A stretch of 64,000 bases of DNA from Trichococcus patagoniensis (GCF_003051085.1 NZ_QAOM01000009.1:85457-149456), one strand, 5' to 3'; shown: positions 17,952 through 28,038, counted from the first letter of the stretch. Notes: generated from the letters alone by a model not told the origin. A program made the numbers and translations.

Positions 17952-18449
17952 TCACTTTCTGCCTTTTCTGGCTATCAGAAAAAACCAACCGGCGATTATC
18001 GTCAAAATTGCCCCTATGCCAGCCAAAATCACGTCTTCCTTCATCGCAAATGCCGGAGACACAAACGACTGGTGAAATTCATCCGCAGCAGCGTAACTCA
18101 CGGAAAGCAGCAGCGCCACTACTATAGGCGTAAATGCCTCCCGCATCTTCCCGGAAAGTCCGCCATACCAAAGGTAAGCCAGTATGGAGTAGGAAAGGAA
18201 TAACCAGATTTTGCTGCCGAAGAATCCCAAAAAACCGAAATAGCCCAATGCCTCCATGCTGATCACCTGCTCCCCATATCGGAAGGTGAAGGTTGCGAAT
18301 AACCCGGATAGCGGTTGTGCCTGCAGTAGGTTCGCGATGATGTTCGGCAAAGCATAAAAATCTTGTTGGAAAGTGGCGCGGTAATAAAGGTACCCCATGA
18401 TCAGAACTGCTCCCACTATGTATGAATTGCTCTTTTGTTCTCTTTGCAT
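17952..18449 (-). CDS. VanZ-like membrane protein
   Basis: A 165-residue protein with about four membrane helices (near residues 10-25, 68-92, 104-122 and 140-160). The VanZ-family signature lies in SVSYAAADEFHQSFV, with the usual Asp-Glu-x-x-Gln arrangement, followed by a further helix. VanZ relatives are linked to teicoplanin tolerance, but most are of unknown role; no van genes are nearby. Monocistronic, divergent from pepF. Confidence 0.85.
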   Translation of the reverse strand: MQREQKSNSYIVGAVLIMGYLYYRATFQQDFYALPNIIANLLQAQPLSGLFATFTFRYGEQVISMEALGYFGFLGFFGSKIWLFLSYSILAYLWYGGLSGKMREAFTPIVVALLLSVSYAAADEFHQSFVSPAFAMKEDVILAGIGAILTIIAGWFFLIARKGRK

Positions 18450-18558
18450 GCAGCTTTTTTCCTTTCTTGATGTGAATTCTTTTTTATATTTTGTTGGGAA
18501 TTGTTATAATGAAATTATGGCATTACGTTAGTCAATTCAGCCTGAGAGGATGAAAAAC

Positions 18559-20367
18559 ATGAAATATAGCCTTACCTGGGATTTAGACTCATTTTTTGAA
18601 GGAGGAAGTTCTTCGCCCGCCCTACAAGAAAAAATACAGTCGATCCAAGATGGATTGAAGGATTTTGAATCCGCAGCAAACACTTGGGACCCCGATCAAG
18701 ACAAACCGGAATATCCTGATTTTCAGGATTTGCTTCATTACGAGGAATTGTACGCAAAAGCCTTGATGCAATGCAACAGTTTCATAACGGGTGTTCAATC
18801 AGCCGATGTCGCGGATTTGGATGCAAGCGCACTCCATGCGCGAATAATTCAATTGTACAGCAAATTAACAATTATTCAAACGACTCTGAAGAAAAAAGTA
18901 ACCGCAGTCAAAGCAAGCGATTGGGAACTGTTGGTGGAAAAGCCCGCCTTTTCCCAGCTTGCATTCGCCCTGTCGGAATGGCGCCAACAAGGCAGCCGCC
19001 TCCTGTCCGACAAGGAAGAAGCCTTATTGGCGACATTGCGTGTCGATGGTTTCAACGGTTGGAGCGCACACTATGACACGCTCGTATCCTTCATCAAGAT
19101 TCCTTTTGAAGAAGCTGATGGAACTTTGAACGAACTATCCGCCGGCCAAGCGATGAATCGGATGTATGCCGATCCCGATCCGAGCGTGCGCAAAAAAATA
19201 TTCGTCGAATGGGAAAAAGCTTGGGGATCCCTTGCTCCAGCATTCGCCGATACACTGAATCACCTGCAAGGTTTCCGTTTGGCAGATTTCGAGGCGCACC
19301 AGGATGAGGATTTCTTGGCGGAGCCTTTGCGCTACAACCGCATCAAACGTGAGACCTTGGATGCGATGTGGCAGGCCATCAGTGCGAACAAACGGCCTTT
19401 CCTTTCGTTTTTGGACCGCAAAGCCGCTCTGATGGGCAAAGATCAGTTGGCTTGGTATGATGTCGATGCCCCTGTTTCGCTCGGCAGTTTCCGATCAAAA
19501 ACCTTCAGCTTCGACGAAGCAGTCGATTACATCATCGAGCACTTTGCCTCCTTCGGTCCGAAACTGGCAGACTTTTCCTTGGATGCAGTCAAGAACCGCT
19601 GGGTCGAAGCCGAAAACCGATCCGGGAAGAGACCTGGCGGCTATTGCGAAGATTATCCGGAATCGAAAGAATCACGGATTTTCATGACATTTACGGGTTC
19701 GGCAAGCGACATGAGCACACTTGCCCATGAACTTGGCCATGCCTTCCATTCCCACGTGATGCGCGACCTTCCGGATCTGAACACGCGCTACGCCATGAAC
19801 GTCGCCGAAACGGCATCGACTTTTGCGGAAACCATCATCAGCGCTGCTACTGTCAGAGAAGCAAACAGCGATGAAGAAAAAATTTCCTTGCTCAATACGA
19901 AGCTCGAAAATGCGACGGCCATGTTCCTGAATATCCATGCTCGTTATCTTTTCGAAAAGTCATTCTACACCGAAAGGATGAACGGTTTTGTCACGGCAGA
20001 ACGTTTGTCCGGTCTGATGGAGGCTGCCCAGAAAGAGGCTTACCAAGAGACTTTGAGTGACTATCACCCTCTATTCTGGGCAAGCAAACTGCACTTCTTC
20101 ATCGATGATGTGCCATTCTACAACTTCCCTTACACGTTTGGCTTCCTGTTCAGTCTGGGGATTTACGCACAATCGATGAAGCAGACCGGAAATTTTGAAG
20201 AAACCTATATTTCGCTGCTGCGGGATACCGGATCGATGACGACGGAAGACCTCGTGATGAAGCATCTTGGTGCCGATATCACGCAACCGGATTTCTGGAA
20301 CCAAGGCTTGGAGATCATGGCGGGAGACGTGGAAGAATTTCTGCGTTTGACCGAAAAATATATCTAG
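18559..20367 (+). CDS. pepF: M3 family oligoendopeptidase PepF
   Basis: Zinc metallopeptidase that cuts oligopeptides in the cytoplasm. The zinc site HELGHAFHSH is near residue 390, with the third ligand Glu in the downstream block NVAETASTFAETII. At 602 residues it matches the lactic-acid-bacterial PepF group. I chose the ATG at 18559, nine bases after GAGG; an ATG at 18550 lies directly on that ribosome site. Together with PepV, PepQ and the other M24 enzyme it suggests peptide-based nitrogen nutrition. Confidence 0.95.
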   Translation: MKYSLTWDLDSFFEGGSSSPALQEKIQSIQDGLKDFESAANTWDPDQDKPEYPDFQDLLHYEELYAKALMQCNSFITGVQSADVADLDASALHARIIQLYSKLTIIQTTLKKKVTAVKASDWELLVEKPAFSQLAFALSEWRQQGSRLLSDKEEALLATLRVDGFNGWSAHYDTLVSFIKIPFEEADGTLNELSAGQAMNRMYADPDPSVRKKIFVEWEKAWGSLAPAFADTLNHLQGFRLADFEAHQDEDFLAEPLRYNRIKRETLDAMWQAISANKRPFLSFLDRKAALMGKDQLAWYDVDAPVSLGSFRSKTFSFDEAVDYIIEHFASFGPKLADFSLDAVKNRWVEAENRSGKRPGGYCEDYPESKESRIFMTFTGSASDMSTLAHELGHAFHSHVMRDLPDLNTRYAMNVAETASTFAETIISAATVREANSDEEKISLLNTKLENATAMFLNIHARYLFEKSFYTERMNGFVTAERLSGLMEAAQKEAYQETLSDYHPLFWASKLHFFIDDVPFYNFPYTFGFLFSLGIYAQSMKQTGNFEETYISLLRDTGSMTTEDLVMKHLGADITQPDFWNQGLEIMAGDVEEFLRLTEKYI

Positions 20368-20371
20368 AGAC

Positions 20372-20414
20372 AAAACGGACACCCACGGCTTCAGCAGCCG
20401 TGGGTGTCCGTTTT
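20372..20414. terminator. Bidirectional terminator between pepF and the lipid kinase gene
   Basis: Nineteen-base perfect arms (20372-20390 and 20396-20414, AAAACGGACACCCACGGCT and its complement) around a five-base loop. It lies just past pepF and ends four bases before the stop of the converging kinase gene. Confidence 0.92.
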
Positions 20415-20417
20415 TAA

Positions 20418-21314
20418 TCATGTCTGTGCCGGCCCGTAAACTTTGATGAAGGAAGCCAACACTTCGATTTCCAGCGGGAATGCCGGCCCTTCGTCTCCGT
20501 CGACATTAGTGAGCAAACTATCGCCATCTTCAAGAGCAATAGTGGCCCGTTTGAAGGATTTGTAGATGACCGTATCCGAATGTTTGATTTCGCCCCTGAT
20601 GAGTTGCGGCAAAAGTTTCAGCGAATCCAACAGATTGAACTCCTTGAAGATGACCATCCGCATCTTGCCGTCGTCGACTTTTGCTTCGGGCATGAAACTT
20701 TCGAAGCTGGCGATCGAATTCGTCAGCGCAATCAGAATGAGCGGGGATTCCTGTGTAAAAGTCTCTCCATCCACTGTAATGCGGAAGCGATGCATGGTCT
20801 GTTTCGCTAGTGCTTTTCCTCCTTCGATGAAATAAGCCAGCGGACCATATTTAGTTTTTTGCTCGACACTGACCTCTTCAACAGCTTCGGGGATCGCACC
20901 GGCGGCTACATTCGACACAAAATAGCGATCATTGACCTTGCCGATGTCCAGATCGACCAAGGTTGCCTTGTCCAACATTGCGATGGCCTGTTCCGGTTCC
21001 AAAGGGATGCCGATCGCTCTTGCAAGGTCATTGACGGTGCCCAATGGAACAAACCCGAAGGATACGGTTTTCCCGGCAGCCGCCAACCCGTTGATGGTTT
21101 CATTGACTGTTCCATCGCCGCCCATGCAGAAGACGGCGTCATGGCCGTGGTTTGCCGCTTCATGCGCAAACAGTTCGGCATCCCCCTGTTTCTCGGTGTC
21201 TTTTACGGCGACCTCTTCAAACCTTTCGCTCAATTGCGTCCGCATCAAGTCCAAATAGCCAGTAGCTTTTTCGCCCCCTGACGACGGATTGACGATCAAT
21301 GTACAAATGCCCAT
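20418..21314 (-). CDS. YegS/DagK-type lipid kinase
   Basis: A diacylglycerol kinase catalytic-domain protein of 298 residues. Seen: the N-terminal LIVNPSSGG and the nucleotide-binding FCMGGDGTVNETINGLA followed by PLGTVNDLARAIGIP. A soluble kinase of this type (DgkB in Gram-positives) recycles diacylglycerol from lipoteichoic acid synthesis; the lipid substrate is not proven by sequence. The ATG at 21314 follows GGGGGAATAAG, so I preferred it to an upstream in-frame TTG at 21344 that has no ribosome site. Confidence 0.92.
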   Translation of the reverse strand: MGICTLIVNPSSGGEKATGYLDLMRTQLSERFEEVAVKDTEKQGDAELFAHEAANHGHDAVFCMGGDGTVNETINGLAAAGKTVSFGFVPLGTVNDLARAIGIPLEPEQAIAMLDKATLVDLDIGKVNDRYFVSNVAAGAIPEAVEEVSVEQKTKYGPLAYFIEGGKALAKQTMHRFRITVDGETFTQESPLILIALTNSIASFESFMPEAKVDDGKMRMVIFKEFNLLDSLKLLPQLIRGEIKHSDTVIYKSFKRATIALEDGDSLLTNVDGDEGPAFPLEIEVLASFIKVYGPAQT

Positions 21315-21486
21315 CTTATTCCCCCGCTTTCTTTTTGTGTTCAATGCAAGTTTAGCACGCAGCCTCCTCCCATATAAAGCGTGACGCCTTTTTTTCGTCG
21401 TTGAGCATATTCTTGGCTTTTCGCTTACAAAATGTGTATAATTTCATAACGTTCGAAGTAAAACAGATTGAATTAGGGGGAGCAGT

Positions 21487-22467
21487 ATGACAAAAGAATA
21501 TCGTGTCCTACTCTATTATAAATATACACCGATAGAGGATGCAGAAACATTCGCGCAAGAACATCTAGGATTCTGCAAAGAAATCGGCTTAAAAGGAAGA
21601 ATTTTGGTTGCACCGGAAGGCATCAACGGAACGGTTTCCGGGACCGTCGGACAAACGCAAGCGTACATTGAGCATATGAACGCAGATCCGCGCTTCAACG
21701 ACATCACATACAAAATCGATGAAACGGACGGCCATGCTTTCAAAAAAATGTTTGTCCGTCCTCGTCAGGAAATCGTATCGTTGCACCTAGGAGGAGACGA
21801 CCTTGATCCAAATGAAATGACTGGCGCATACTTGTCCCCGGAAGCGTTCCGCGAAGCCATCCTTGACGAAAACACAGTCGTCATCGATGCCCGCAACGAC
21901 TACGAGTTCGACCTCGGCCACTTCCGCGGCGCTGTTCGTCCGGATATCGCAAACTTCCGCGAATTGCCGCAATGGATCCGTGAAAATAAAGAACAATTTA
22001 TGGAAAAACGCGTCGTGACCTATTGCACCGGTGGCATCCGCTGCGAAAAATTCTCGGGTTGGCTCGTCAAGGAAGGTTTTAAGGATGTCGGTCAGCTGCA
22101 TGGCGGGATCGCAACCTACGGTAAAGACGAAACGATCAAAGGCGACCTATGGGATGGGAAAATGTATGTATTCGATGAACGTATCGGTGTCGACATCAAT
22201 CGTATCGAACATGTCGTAGTCGGAAAAGACTGGTTCGACGGTACGCCATGCGAACGCTATGCGAATTGCGCCAATCCGAGCTGCAACCGCAGAATGCTTT
22301 GTTCCGAAGAGAATGAACACAAGTACATGCGCAGCTGCTCGCATGAATGCCGCGTCCACCAGCCGAATTATTATGTGCAGCGCAATCAATTGACGTTGTC
22401 TGAGGTAGCGGAGCGTTTGGCCGCCATCGGAGAGACCATGGAAAACTCTGCCGCAACAACTGCATAA
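21487..22467 (+). CDS. trhO: tRNA uridine(34) hydroxylase TrhO (rhodanese-like)
   Basis: Installs 5-hydroxyuridine at the wobble position of certain tRNAs using oxygen. It has an N-terminal acylphosphatase-like UPF0176 domain (residues 1-100, with [11 protein letters not shown]), a rhodanese domain (about 125-220) with the active-site loop CTGGIRCEK, and a Cys-rich C-terminus ([13 protein letters not shown] and further Cys). At 326 residues it is full length. GGGGGAGC precedes the ATG. Single-gene unit with its own terminator. Confidence 0.94.
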   Translation: MTKEYRVLLYYKYTPIEDAETFAQEHLGFCKEIGLKGRILVAPEGINGTVSGTVGQTQAYIEHMNADPRFNDITYKIDETDGHAFKKMFVRPRQEIVSLHLGGDDLDPNEMTGAYLSPEAFREAILDENTVVIDARNDYEFDLGHFRGAVRPDIANFRELPQWIRENKEQFMEKRVVTYCTGGIRCEKFSGWLVKEGFKDVGQLHGGIATYGKDETIKGDLWDGKMYVFDERIGVDINRIEHVVVGKDWFDGTPCERYANCANPSCNRRMLCSEENEHKYMRSCSHECRVHQPNYYVQRNQLTLSEVAERLAAIGETMENSAATTA

Positions 22468-22478
22468 CAACAACGAGG

Positions 22479-22512
22479 TCAGCAAGGATAACAGTCCCTG
22501 CTGATTTTTTTT
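22479..22512 (+). terminator. Terminator of trhO
   Basis: TCAGCAAGGA pairs with TCCCTGCTGA (one mismatch) around a short loop, followed by eight T. It lies 12 bases after the trhO stop. Confidence 0.88.
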
Positions 22513-22624
22513 GGTTGGTTTTTTGGTTTCTCCGACTTAGTGATTGTTCGTGCTATGTAATAGTCATGGCAAAGCTTTTTTGTTATACTGATAAGTGACC
22601 ACCTGAAAAGGAAAGAGGGAATAT

Positions 22625-25366
22625 ATGAACAATCCAGATGGAAATAAAGCGGGAAAATGGCTGAAAAAGACCGGCGAATTTTTTAAGCGTCTTGGGCAAT
22701 CGATAAATGGCAGCCTCCAGCGGATTTTCACGAAAGAAAATGCTGCAAGAACAAAGAAAAAAGCTTTGCTTTGGGAACAAAACACCTACAAGCGTATGGA
22801 TAAAGTCAAAGTGACTTTGCGAAGAATGAAACGGAAGCTGGATACGGAAACAAACATGAAGCCTCTTCTTTCAAAAGGAGCTTTCGGTTTCAATGTTTTT
22901 TTTGGTGTCATCCGAAATATTTTTACCGGAATCATACTTTTGCTGCTCCTGTTGGGTATCTTTGGCGGTGGAGCAGGATTGGGCTACTTTGCTAATTTGA
23001 TTTCAAAAGAGACTGCTCCTACATACGAAAGCATGGCTGAGGACATCGGCAATGTCGAACTCGTCTCCACTATGTACTACGCAAATACCGAAGCCATATC
23101 GGAAATCCGCACCGACTTGGTCAGGACTACCGTCGGGTCGGAAAACATCTCTCCGACTATCAAAGAGGCGCTCATCGCAACGGAAGACGAAAACTTTTAT
23201 GAGCATGATGGGATCGTACCGAAAGCCATTCTGAGGGCGTTGGTGACTGAACTGACTGGTTTCGGCAGCCAATCCGGCGGTTCCACCTTGACGCAACAGC
23301 TCGTCAAACAACAAATATTGACGAATGAAGTGACTTTTTCCCGCAAAGCCAATGAAATTTTATTAGCGCTGCGGCTTGAAAATTTCTTTACAAAAGATGA
23401 AATACTGACAGCCTACCTGAACGTCTCTCCCTTCGGACGAAACAGCAGCGGTTCCAACATCGCAGGCATAGAGGAAGCGGCGAACGGTATTTTTGGCGTA
23501 CACGCAACCGATGTGTCGTTGGCCCAAGCGGCATTTCTTGTAGGCATCCCACAGAATCCTTACACCTATACCCCTTTCACGCAATACGGAGAAAGGAAGG
23601 AAGATTTGACTGCGGCCCTTAACAGAAAAAATACCGTGCTTTTCCGTATGCTCAGCGAAGGATACATCACTAAGGAAGAGTATGATGTTGCAATCGCATA
23701 CGACATCACCCAGGATTTCGTCGCCGCCCACGCCACACAAGAGGACAGGAACAGTTACCTTTATCAAGCCGTCGAACGTGAGGCGATCCTCGTGCTGATG
23801 GAACAGGCTGCTGCAGCTAACGACCTCACCTTGGAGGATCTGGAAGCGGACACCGAATTGTACAACGAATATTACGCGAATGCGGACAACACTTTGCGCC
23901 TATCCGGCTACAACGTATACAGTACGATCGACAAAGACATCTATAACGGCATGCAGGAAGTCGCATCAGAATATGGGCAAACTTTGGGAGAAACATTCGT
24001 GGATACCTATGTTGATGCAGATGGGGTCACGCAGGAAGTGACGGAGCTTGCCCAAACAGGTAGTGTATTGATCGAGAACCAAACCGGGAAAATCATCGGA
24101 TTCATCGGGGGCCGCGATTTCTCGGTCAATCAAGTGGACCACGTTTTCAGCACCAACCGCTCACCTGGCTCAACGATCAAACCGTTGCTGGTCTATGCGC
24201 CAGCGATCGAACAGAACCTGATTTACCCTGCTTCCATGGTGCCTGATACGAAAATAAGCATCAAACAGCCAGATGGCACATTATGGGAGCCTACAAACTT
24301 CGGCGACACCATTTCCAATACTTACATGACTGCTCGCCAAGCGCTCTACCAATCAAAAAACAACCCTACGATCAAGCTCTATGTCGCCATGAACGACGAA
24401 GGCATGAATCCGGGGCAATACCTTGAAAAAATGGGCATCACCTCGATCGACGAATCGGAATATGGCAATCCATCCTTGGCGATCGGAGCAACGAATGACG
24501 GCCCTACCGTTTTGGAACAGACTAGTGCCTTCACGACTTTCGCGACCGGAGGCAATCACGTTTCGCCCTATCTGATCGAAACAATCACGGACAAGCACGG
24601 GGACGTCGTTTATCAGCACGAATCCGAAACGACTGAAGTATTCTCGCAAGACACCGCTTATCTGACTTTGGACATTCTGCGCGACGTCATCACCGATGGC
24701 ACAGGCAGATCGATCAACAATTATCTGAATTTCAGCGCCGATTGGGCCGGAAAGACAGGGACATCGGAAGCCAACCGGGATATCTGGTTCATCGCCAGCA
24801 CCCCTACCGTCACGCTCAGCTCTTGGATGGGTTATGATAATTACAAGGGAGAGCATGTCTTCTATGACCCTAACAACCAAGGTCTTCCGACCGGACGAAA
24901 TCTGAATTACTGGTCCCAGATCGCCAACAAGATCTACAGCATCAATCCGGACATCCTTGGCACCGACCAGACGCACCAACAACCGGAAGGGATTGTCGAA
25001 AAATCGGTGTTGGCCGAAACCGGAACTTTAGCCGGAACCGTGTCCTTCGCGAATGGATTGTCCGTCACCCTTAACGGTGCCACAAGGAGCGACCTGTTCA
25101 AAGCTGATGATTTACCGAAAGAAATCTCCTATGCATTCTCACCAGGTGCTACCGATAAGGATCTGGAAGACTATTGGGACCGCTACCTGGCTGAAGCAAC
25201 AGCGAGACGCAATGCTGCCGCCGCAGCGGCAAACCGAAACAACGTTGCAGACGATGCTGCTGACGCAGAGGACGAACCGGCAGCAGAAGATGAAGCAGCA
25301 CCCAATGACGCGGAAGCAGAAGAGGAAACTCCACCTGCTGACGAAGCTCCAACAACTGAAGAATAA
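22625..25366 (+). CDS. Class A penicillin-binding protein (PBP1A type)
   Basis: Bifunctional peptidoglycan synthase. A basic cytoplasmic N-terminus of about 95 residues is followed by one membrane helix (about 96-124), the GT51 glycosyltransferase (EDENFYEHDG near 187-196, GGSTLTQQLVKQ after it) and the transpeptidase with SPGSTIK (nucleophile Ser516), SKNN and KTGTSE (Lys710). The last 50 residues are an Ala/Glu/Asp-rich acidic tail outside the membrane, seen in several lactobacillal PBP1A proteins. At 913 residues it is at the long end. An extended -10 (TGTTATACT) lies about 40 bp upstream of the start. Confidence 0.95.
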   Translation: MNNPDGNKAGKWLKKTGEFFKRLGQSINGSLQRIFTKENAARTKKKALLWEQNTYKRMDKVKVTLRRMKRKLDTETNMKPLLSKGAFGFNVFFGVIRNIFTGIILLLLLLGIFGGGAGLGYFANLISKETAPTYESMAEDIGNVELVSTMYYANTEAISEIRTDLVRTTVGSENISPTIKEALIATEDENFYEHDGIVPKAILRALVTELTGFGSQSGGSTLTQQLVKQQILTNEVTFSRKANEILLALRLENFFTKDEILTAYLNVSPFGRNSSGSNIAGIEEAANGIFGVHATDVSLAQAAFLVGIPQNPYTYTPFTQYGERKEDLTAALNRKNTVLFRMLSEGYITKEEYDVAIAYDITQDFVAAHATQEDRNSYLYQAVEREAILVLMEQAAAANDLTLEDLEADTELYNEYYANADNTLRLSGYNVYSTIDKDIYNGMQEVASEYGQTLGETFVDTYVDADGVTQEVTELAQTGSVLIENQTGKIIGFIGGRDFSVNQVDHVFSTNRSPGSTIKPLLVYAPAIEQNLIYPASMVPDTKISIKQPDGTLWEPTNFGDTISNTYMTARQALYQSKNNPTIKLYVAMNDEGMNPGQYLEKMGITSIDESEYGNPSLAIGATNDGPTVLEQTSAFTTFATGGNHVSPYLIETITDKHGDVVYQHESETTEVFSQDTAYLTLDILRDVITDGTGRSINNYLNFSADWAGKTGTSEANRDIWFIASTPTVTLSSWMGYDNYKGEHVFYDPNNQGLPTGRNLNYWSQIANKIYSINPDILGTDQTHQQPEGIVEKSVLAETGTLAGTVSFANGLSVTLNGATRSDLFKADDLPKEISYAFSPGATDKDLEDYWDRYLAEATARRNAAAAAANRNNVADDAADAEDEPAAEDEAAPNDAEAEEETPPADEAPTTEE

Positions 25367-25375
25367 GCGAACGGG

Positions 25376-25407
25376 GAGGCCGTCTCATGATCAAATGAGG
25401 CGACCTC
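25376..25407 (+). terminator. Likely terminator of the PBP gene
   Basis: GAGGCCGTCTCAT and ATGAGGCGACCTC form a stem with one mismatch and one wobble pair, and a short T run follows. It begins 10 bases after the stop codon. Confidence 0.7.
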
Positions 25408-25540
25408 TTTGTGGTTTAGTGGCATAGAGATTTGATCCTGAGTTCGAGTTCACGGCGAAATTCAATTATCCTTTTATTTGTCGTCAGCTGTTTGCCGCCG
25501 AATCAGAAAAGCAAGATGCCCGGTTCTTGTTCTGGACAGA

Positions 25541-25577
25541 AAAAAGCCCTGCATCTGTTTCGGATGCAGGGCTTTTT
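25541..25577. terminator. Terminator after ccpA (works in both directions)
   Basis: Fifteen-base perfect arms (25541-25555 and 25563-25577, AAAAAGCCCTGCATC and its complement) around a seven-base loop. It is 29 bases past the ccpA stop and could also back up the PBP terminator. Confidence 0.9.
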
Positions 25578-25605
25578 GGGCTTGCGTGTCTTTCGGAGGG
25601 ACCGA

Positions 25606-26616
25606 TTACTTTTTAGGTGATGTTGTTCCTCTGTTGACGATTTTGTAAGGAAGGATGATAGATTTTTCATCAATCTCTTCTTTGTTCATGATTTTAGTCA
25701 ATAAACGCATCGCAACAGCGCCGATATCATACAGAGGCAACATGATGGACGTCAATTTTGGACGCGCCATTTCTGTTATGCGGGAATTGTTGCTGGCAGT
25801 GACTTCAAATGCCTCAGGAACGCTGACATCTGCATTGATGATACCATTCAGCAGGCCGATGGCAAGCTCATCACCAGCTACGTATGCTGCATCAACTCCG
25901 GCTTCAAGTAATTGTTCAGCCAATAGTTCACCATTTTGAAGAGTCGGCTCGCATTCGAAGACAAGAGCCTCATTAAATGCAATGTTTGCATTGACCAAAG
26001 CGTTCTTGTAGCCCTTCAGACGATGCTGTCCATTGATCGGATTGGAAAGAGATGCTGATACGAAAGCAATATTCTTCTTGCCGTTCGCGATCATGTTCGC
26101 TACTACTTCTTCGGTTGCGCCGATGTAATCGATATTGACGCTTCCAACTTGTTGCTCAGGATCGATTGTTCCCGCCAGTACGACCGGCGTTTTGGAACGG
26201 GAAAATTCTGCGCGCAACTCATCTGTGATCTTATTGCCCATGTAGATGATGCCATCCACTTGTTTAGCAAGTAGGGTGTTCAATACTTGGATTTCTTTCT
26301 GGTCATTCTGATCGGAATTCGCTAAAATGATATTATATTTGTACATTGTAGCGATATCATCGATTCCGCGTGCCAAAGATGCGAAGAACAAGTTAGTGAC
26401 ATCAGGTACAATAACCCCTACAGTCGTTGTTTTCTTGCTTGCCAAACCACGGGCGACCGCGTTCGGTCTGTAATCCAAACGTTCAATGACTTCCAATACC
26501 TTTTTCCTTGTGGATGGTTTTACGTTGGGATTACCGTTCACTACGCGGGAAACAGTTGCCATGGAGACGTTTGCTTCGCGAGCGACATCGTAAATTGTAA
26601 TCGTTTGTTTTTCCAT
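25606..26616 (-). CDS. ccpA: Catabolite control protein A
   Basis: LacI/GalR-family global regulator of carbon catabolite repression, acting with HPr-Ser-P at cre sites. The helix-turn-helix is TIYDVAREANVSMATVSRVVNG (residues 6-27 in two parts), the hinge helix region is RPNAVARGLASKKT, and the rest is a periplasmic-binding-protein-like effector domain. At 336 residues it has the usual CcpA length. It is divergent from pepQ, the classic lactic-acid-bacterial arrangement, and a cre-like half-site lies between the two genes. Confidence 0.97.
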   Translation of the reverse strand: MEKQTITIYDVAREANVSMATVSRVVNGNPNVKPSTRKKVLEVIERLDYRPNAVARGLASKKTTTVGVIVPDVTNLFFASLARGIDDIATMYKYNIILANSDQNDQKEIQVLNTLLAKQVDGIIYMGNKITDELRAEFSRSKTPVVLAGTIDPEQQVGSVNIDYIGATEEVVANMIANGKKNIAFVSASLSNPINGQHRLKGYKNALVNANIAFNEALVFECEPTLQNGELLAEQLLEAGVDAAYVAGDELAIGLLNGIINADVSVPEAFEVTASNNSRITEMARPKLTSIMLPLYDIGAVAMRLLTKIMNKEEIDEKSIILPYKIVNRGTTSPKK

Positions 26617-26732
26617 TTATGTTGCTCCTTATCTCAATTGTTTTCAATTTTTTATTTTCCATTACTCAACATAATGTTGTAAATAGTGATTGTTTTACAA
26701 GCTTATAAAGAATTTACCATTGTTTCACGAGA

Positions 26733-26750
26733 TATGCAAGCGTTTTATAA
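26733..26750 (+). promoter_or_regulatory. cre-like site between ccpA and pepQ
   Basis: TATGCAAGCGTTTTATAA compared with the cre consensus WWTGNAARCGNWWWCAWW: the left half and the central CG match fully, while the right-half CA is replaced by AT (two mismatches). Position is 93 bp upstream of pepQ and 117 bp upstream of ccpA, suitable for CcpA control of one or both. Functional status is inference. Confidence 0.45.
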
Positions 26751-26804
26751 AAGTTTTCATGAAAATTTCACATTGCATTATTCAGAAATCGAACCCTCAT
26801 TATA

Positions 26805-26813
26805 TGCTATAAT
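26805..26813 (+). promoter_or_regulatory. Extended -10 promoter of pepQ
   Basis: TGC directly followed by a perfect TATAAT, 29 bp before the pepQ start. No strong -35 is seen. The cre-like site is about 55 bp further upstream. Confidence 0.65.
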
Positions 26814-26842
26814 ACTAAAGAAAGGAAGGTGTCACATTAAAA

Positions 26843-27952
26843 ATGCCTTTAAACTCAATTATCAATTTGATGAAAAAACAAGATATCGACATCGTATTTC
26901 TCAATGACCCTAAAAATGTCTTTTACGTCTCCTCATACAGGAGCGATCCGCATGAAAGGATTTTGGCTGCTGTTCTTTTCAAGGATGCCCCACCCCTGCT
27001 GTTCGTCCCTGCGCTGGAAGAAAATGATGCGCGGAATGCCGCTGCGGAATTTGATGTGGTCAGCTACATGGATACCCAAGATCCTTGGAAAATGTTGGCA
27101 ACCAGCATAAAAGAGCGTGATTCTGGCCTGTCGGACTGGTCCATCGAAAAAGATTTCTTGACTGTCGAACGCATGGAAGCGTTACGGACTCATTTCCCGA
27201 CGGCAACTTTCGGGCATAACATCAGCGAAACGCTTCAGAAAATGCGCCTGATCAAGAATGAACAAGAACTGGCCTTCATGAAGGAAGCAGGCCATTGGGC
27301 GGACGAAGCTCTCAAAATAGGCGCCAAAACCCTGCGAGAGGGCATCACCGAGTTGGAAGTCGTTGCAGAAATTGAATACCAACTGAAAAAACGAGGTGTA
27401 GCCGAAATGAGCTTCACCACCATGGTGCTGTTCGGCGAAAATGCAGCCAGTCCCCATGGCGTCCCTGGCGACACCAAACTCAAGCAAAACCAATTTGTGC
27501 TGTTCGATTTGGGAACCATGCACGAAGGCTATGCCAGTGATGTGACCCGCACCCTTTTCTTTGGCGACGCGCCCTCTGCGCACCAACAAAAAATCTACGA
27601 TTTGGTGTTGGCAGCCCATGATGAAGCGATGGCTGCGGTTCGCCCCGGCATCACAGCCGGCGAATTGGATGCCGCAGCGCGGACGATCATTGCGGATGCA
27701 GGCTTCGGCCGCTACTTCAACCATCGTCTGGGCCATGGCTTGGGTCAAGGTGTGCATGAATTCCCATCCATCATGGAAGGCAATGAACTGGTCCTTACTG
27801 AAGGCATGTGTTTTTCCATCGAGCCTGGCATCTACATTGAAGGGGATATCGGGATCAGGGTCGAGGATTGCGGGTTTGTGACCGCTGACGGCTTTGAATC
27901 CTTCACGCATACCCCTACCGGCATACACAGCTATTCAAAATTGATCGATTAG
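26843..27952 (+). CDS. pepQ: Xaa-Pro dipeptidase PepQ
   Basis: M24B dimetal prolidase of 369 residues that splits dipeptides with C-terminal proline. The creatinase-like N-terminal domain spans about residues 1-135. Metal ligands are visible in LFDLGTMHEGY and SDVTRTLFFG (two Asp), HRLGHGLGQGVHE (His), CFSIEPGIY (Glu) and GIRVEDCG (Glu). Divergent from ccpA as in Lactobacillus, Enterococcus and Lactococcus relatives. The ribosome site GGAAGG is somewhat distant from the ATG. Confidence 0.95.
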   Translation: MPLNSIINLMKKQDIDIVFLNDPKNVFYVSSYRSDPHERILAAVLFKDAPPLLFVPALEENDARNAAAEFDVVSYMDTQDPWKMLATSIKERDSGLSDWSIEKDFLTVERMEALRTHFPTATFGHNISETLQKMRLIKNEQELAFMKEAGHWADEALKIGAKTLREGITELEVVAEIEYQLKKRGVAEMSFTTMVLFGENAASPHGVPGDTKLKQNQFVLFDLGTMHEGYASDVTRTLFFGDAPSAHQQKIYDLVLAAHDEAMAAVRPGITAGELDAAARTIIADAGFGRYFNHRLGHGLGQGVHEFPSIMEGNELVLTEGMCFSIEPGIYIEGDIGIRVEDCGFVTADGFESFTHTPTGIHSYSKLID

Positions 27953-27996
27953 TCGGTTTTGTTTGTGTAACAAGCTAGCCTATACTAAATACAAAG

Positions 27997-28037
27997 CGCA
28001 ACAAAAAAACAGGCAGATTGCCTGTTTTTTTGTTGCG
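27997..28037. terminator. Bidirectional terminator between pepQ and the YtxH gene
   Basis: Nineteen-base perfect arms (27997-28015 and 28019-28037, CGCAACAAAAAAACAGGCA and its complement) with a three-base loop. Both flanks carry an A or T run. Confidence 0.9.
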
Positions 28038-28038
28038 T

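Noticed and set aside
17952..18449. Glycopeptide resistance determinant
   Set aside because: Only a VanZ-like domain is present; there is no vanHAX or related cluster, and such membrane proteins are common in sensitive species.
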